Of a stretch of 21,729 bases of DNA, positions 21,599-21,729 are shown one piece after another. The notes under the pieces were generated by a model. It saw only the letters and a program-made list of their open reading frames with translations, made no database searches and had not been told where the DNA came from. Both the position numbers and the translations under genes were made by a program. The stretch is from assembly GCF_946479975.1 (NCBI RefSeq), contig NZ_CAMLIX010000060.1:1-21729 (forward strand), given 5' to 3'. Position 1 is the stretch's first letter. The number at the start of each line of letters is the position of its first letter. This stretch comes from an uncultured Flavobacterium sp. GTDB lineage: Bacteria; Bacteroidota; Bacteroidia; Flavobacteriales; Flavobacteriaceae.

Positions 21599-21729
21599 TT
21601 ATTTAAAGAAAAATAAAAATAAAAATAAATATACCCATAATAAATCCAAAAAATGCCAATACATCGCACCTAGTTCTATACCAAGAGTTTGAGTCGAATT
21701 GTATTTTTGTTTAAAATGATTATAAATTA
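21599..21729 (-). CDS. Heme-copper oxidase subunit III, C-terminal fragment
   Basis: Only the last 42 residues are present; the start lies past the right edge. The frame reads a NHFKQKY segment, then TLGIELGAMYWHFLDLLWVY, then a run of Leu/Phe and a final Lys. The YWHFLDLLWV helix is the diagnostic last helix of subunit III and matches the end of the neighbouring subunit III gene (YWHFVDLVWV). The stop is 42 bases before the next start. This is the first of a tandem pair of subunit III genes, as is common in Bacteroidota oxidase clusters. Confidence 0.85.
   Translation of the reverse strand, partial: IYNHFKQKYNSTQTLGIELGAMYWHFLDLLWVYLFLFLFFFK

Overview
The window is chromosomal DNA from a member of the Bacteroidota, most probably a Flavobacterium-like member of the Flavobacteriia. 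The evidence is a low-GC, AT-rich sequence, a PorP/SprF type IX secretion protein, frequent signal-peptidase-II lipoproteins, TAnnTTTG-type -7 promoter boxes, few Shine-Dalgarno sequences, and Bacteroidota families such as DUF4907 and DUF4403. No tRNA, rRNA, CRISPR array, transposase, prophage or replication origin was seen. All complete genes look intact. Both ends cut a gene: an outer-membrane beta-barrel protein on the left and a heme-copper oxidase subunit III on the right. No gene-free stretch exceeds about 175 bases.

Left block (1-4358, + strand): the end of a beta-barrel protein, a six-bladed Kelch lipoprotein, a DUF4907 lipoprotein, a LytS-type sensor kinase, an exported intradiol ring-cleavage dioxygenase and a LytTR response regulator. 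The kinase and regulator are separated by the dioxygenase gene. This is the best candidate in the window for an uncharacterised cell-surface sensing or catabolic system. The kinase has a methionine/histidine/proline-rich periplasmic loop.

Second block (4448-8434): a - strand pair (PorP/SprF and a gamma-carbonic-anhydrase-like protein) converges on the regulator at a strong bidirectional hairpin. Divergent + strand genes follow: an Nfu-type Fe-S scaffold with a duplicated N-terminal domain, an amphipathic-repeat protein with a 22-residue period, and an MscS channel.

Third block (8436-16340, - strand): one exporter gene set read from right to left. It holds an ABC ATPase, two FtsX/MacB-type permeases, a periplasmic adaptor, a TolC-like outer-membrane channel, a second adaptor, and finally tsaB. 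A likely internal promoter precedes the tolC-like gene. Having two adaptors and two different permeases with one ATPase is notable. The mscS terminator lies inside the convergent tsaB coding sequence.

Fourth block (16516-21729): a + strand DUF4403 lipoprotein converges with a - strand respiratory cluster. That cluster contains two subunit III genes (one cut by the window edge), oxidase subunit IV, a Sco-like protein that has lost all copper ligands, a true SCO1/SenC copper chaperone, a DUF420 membrane protein with a perfect EF-hand loop, and a small CxxC membrane protein. Together these suggest assembly of a copper-containing terminal oxidase, probably a caa3-type enzyme.
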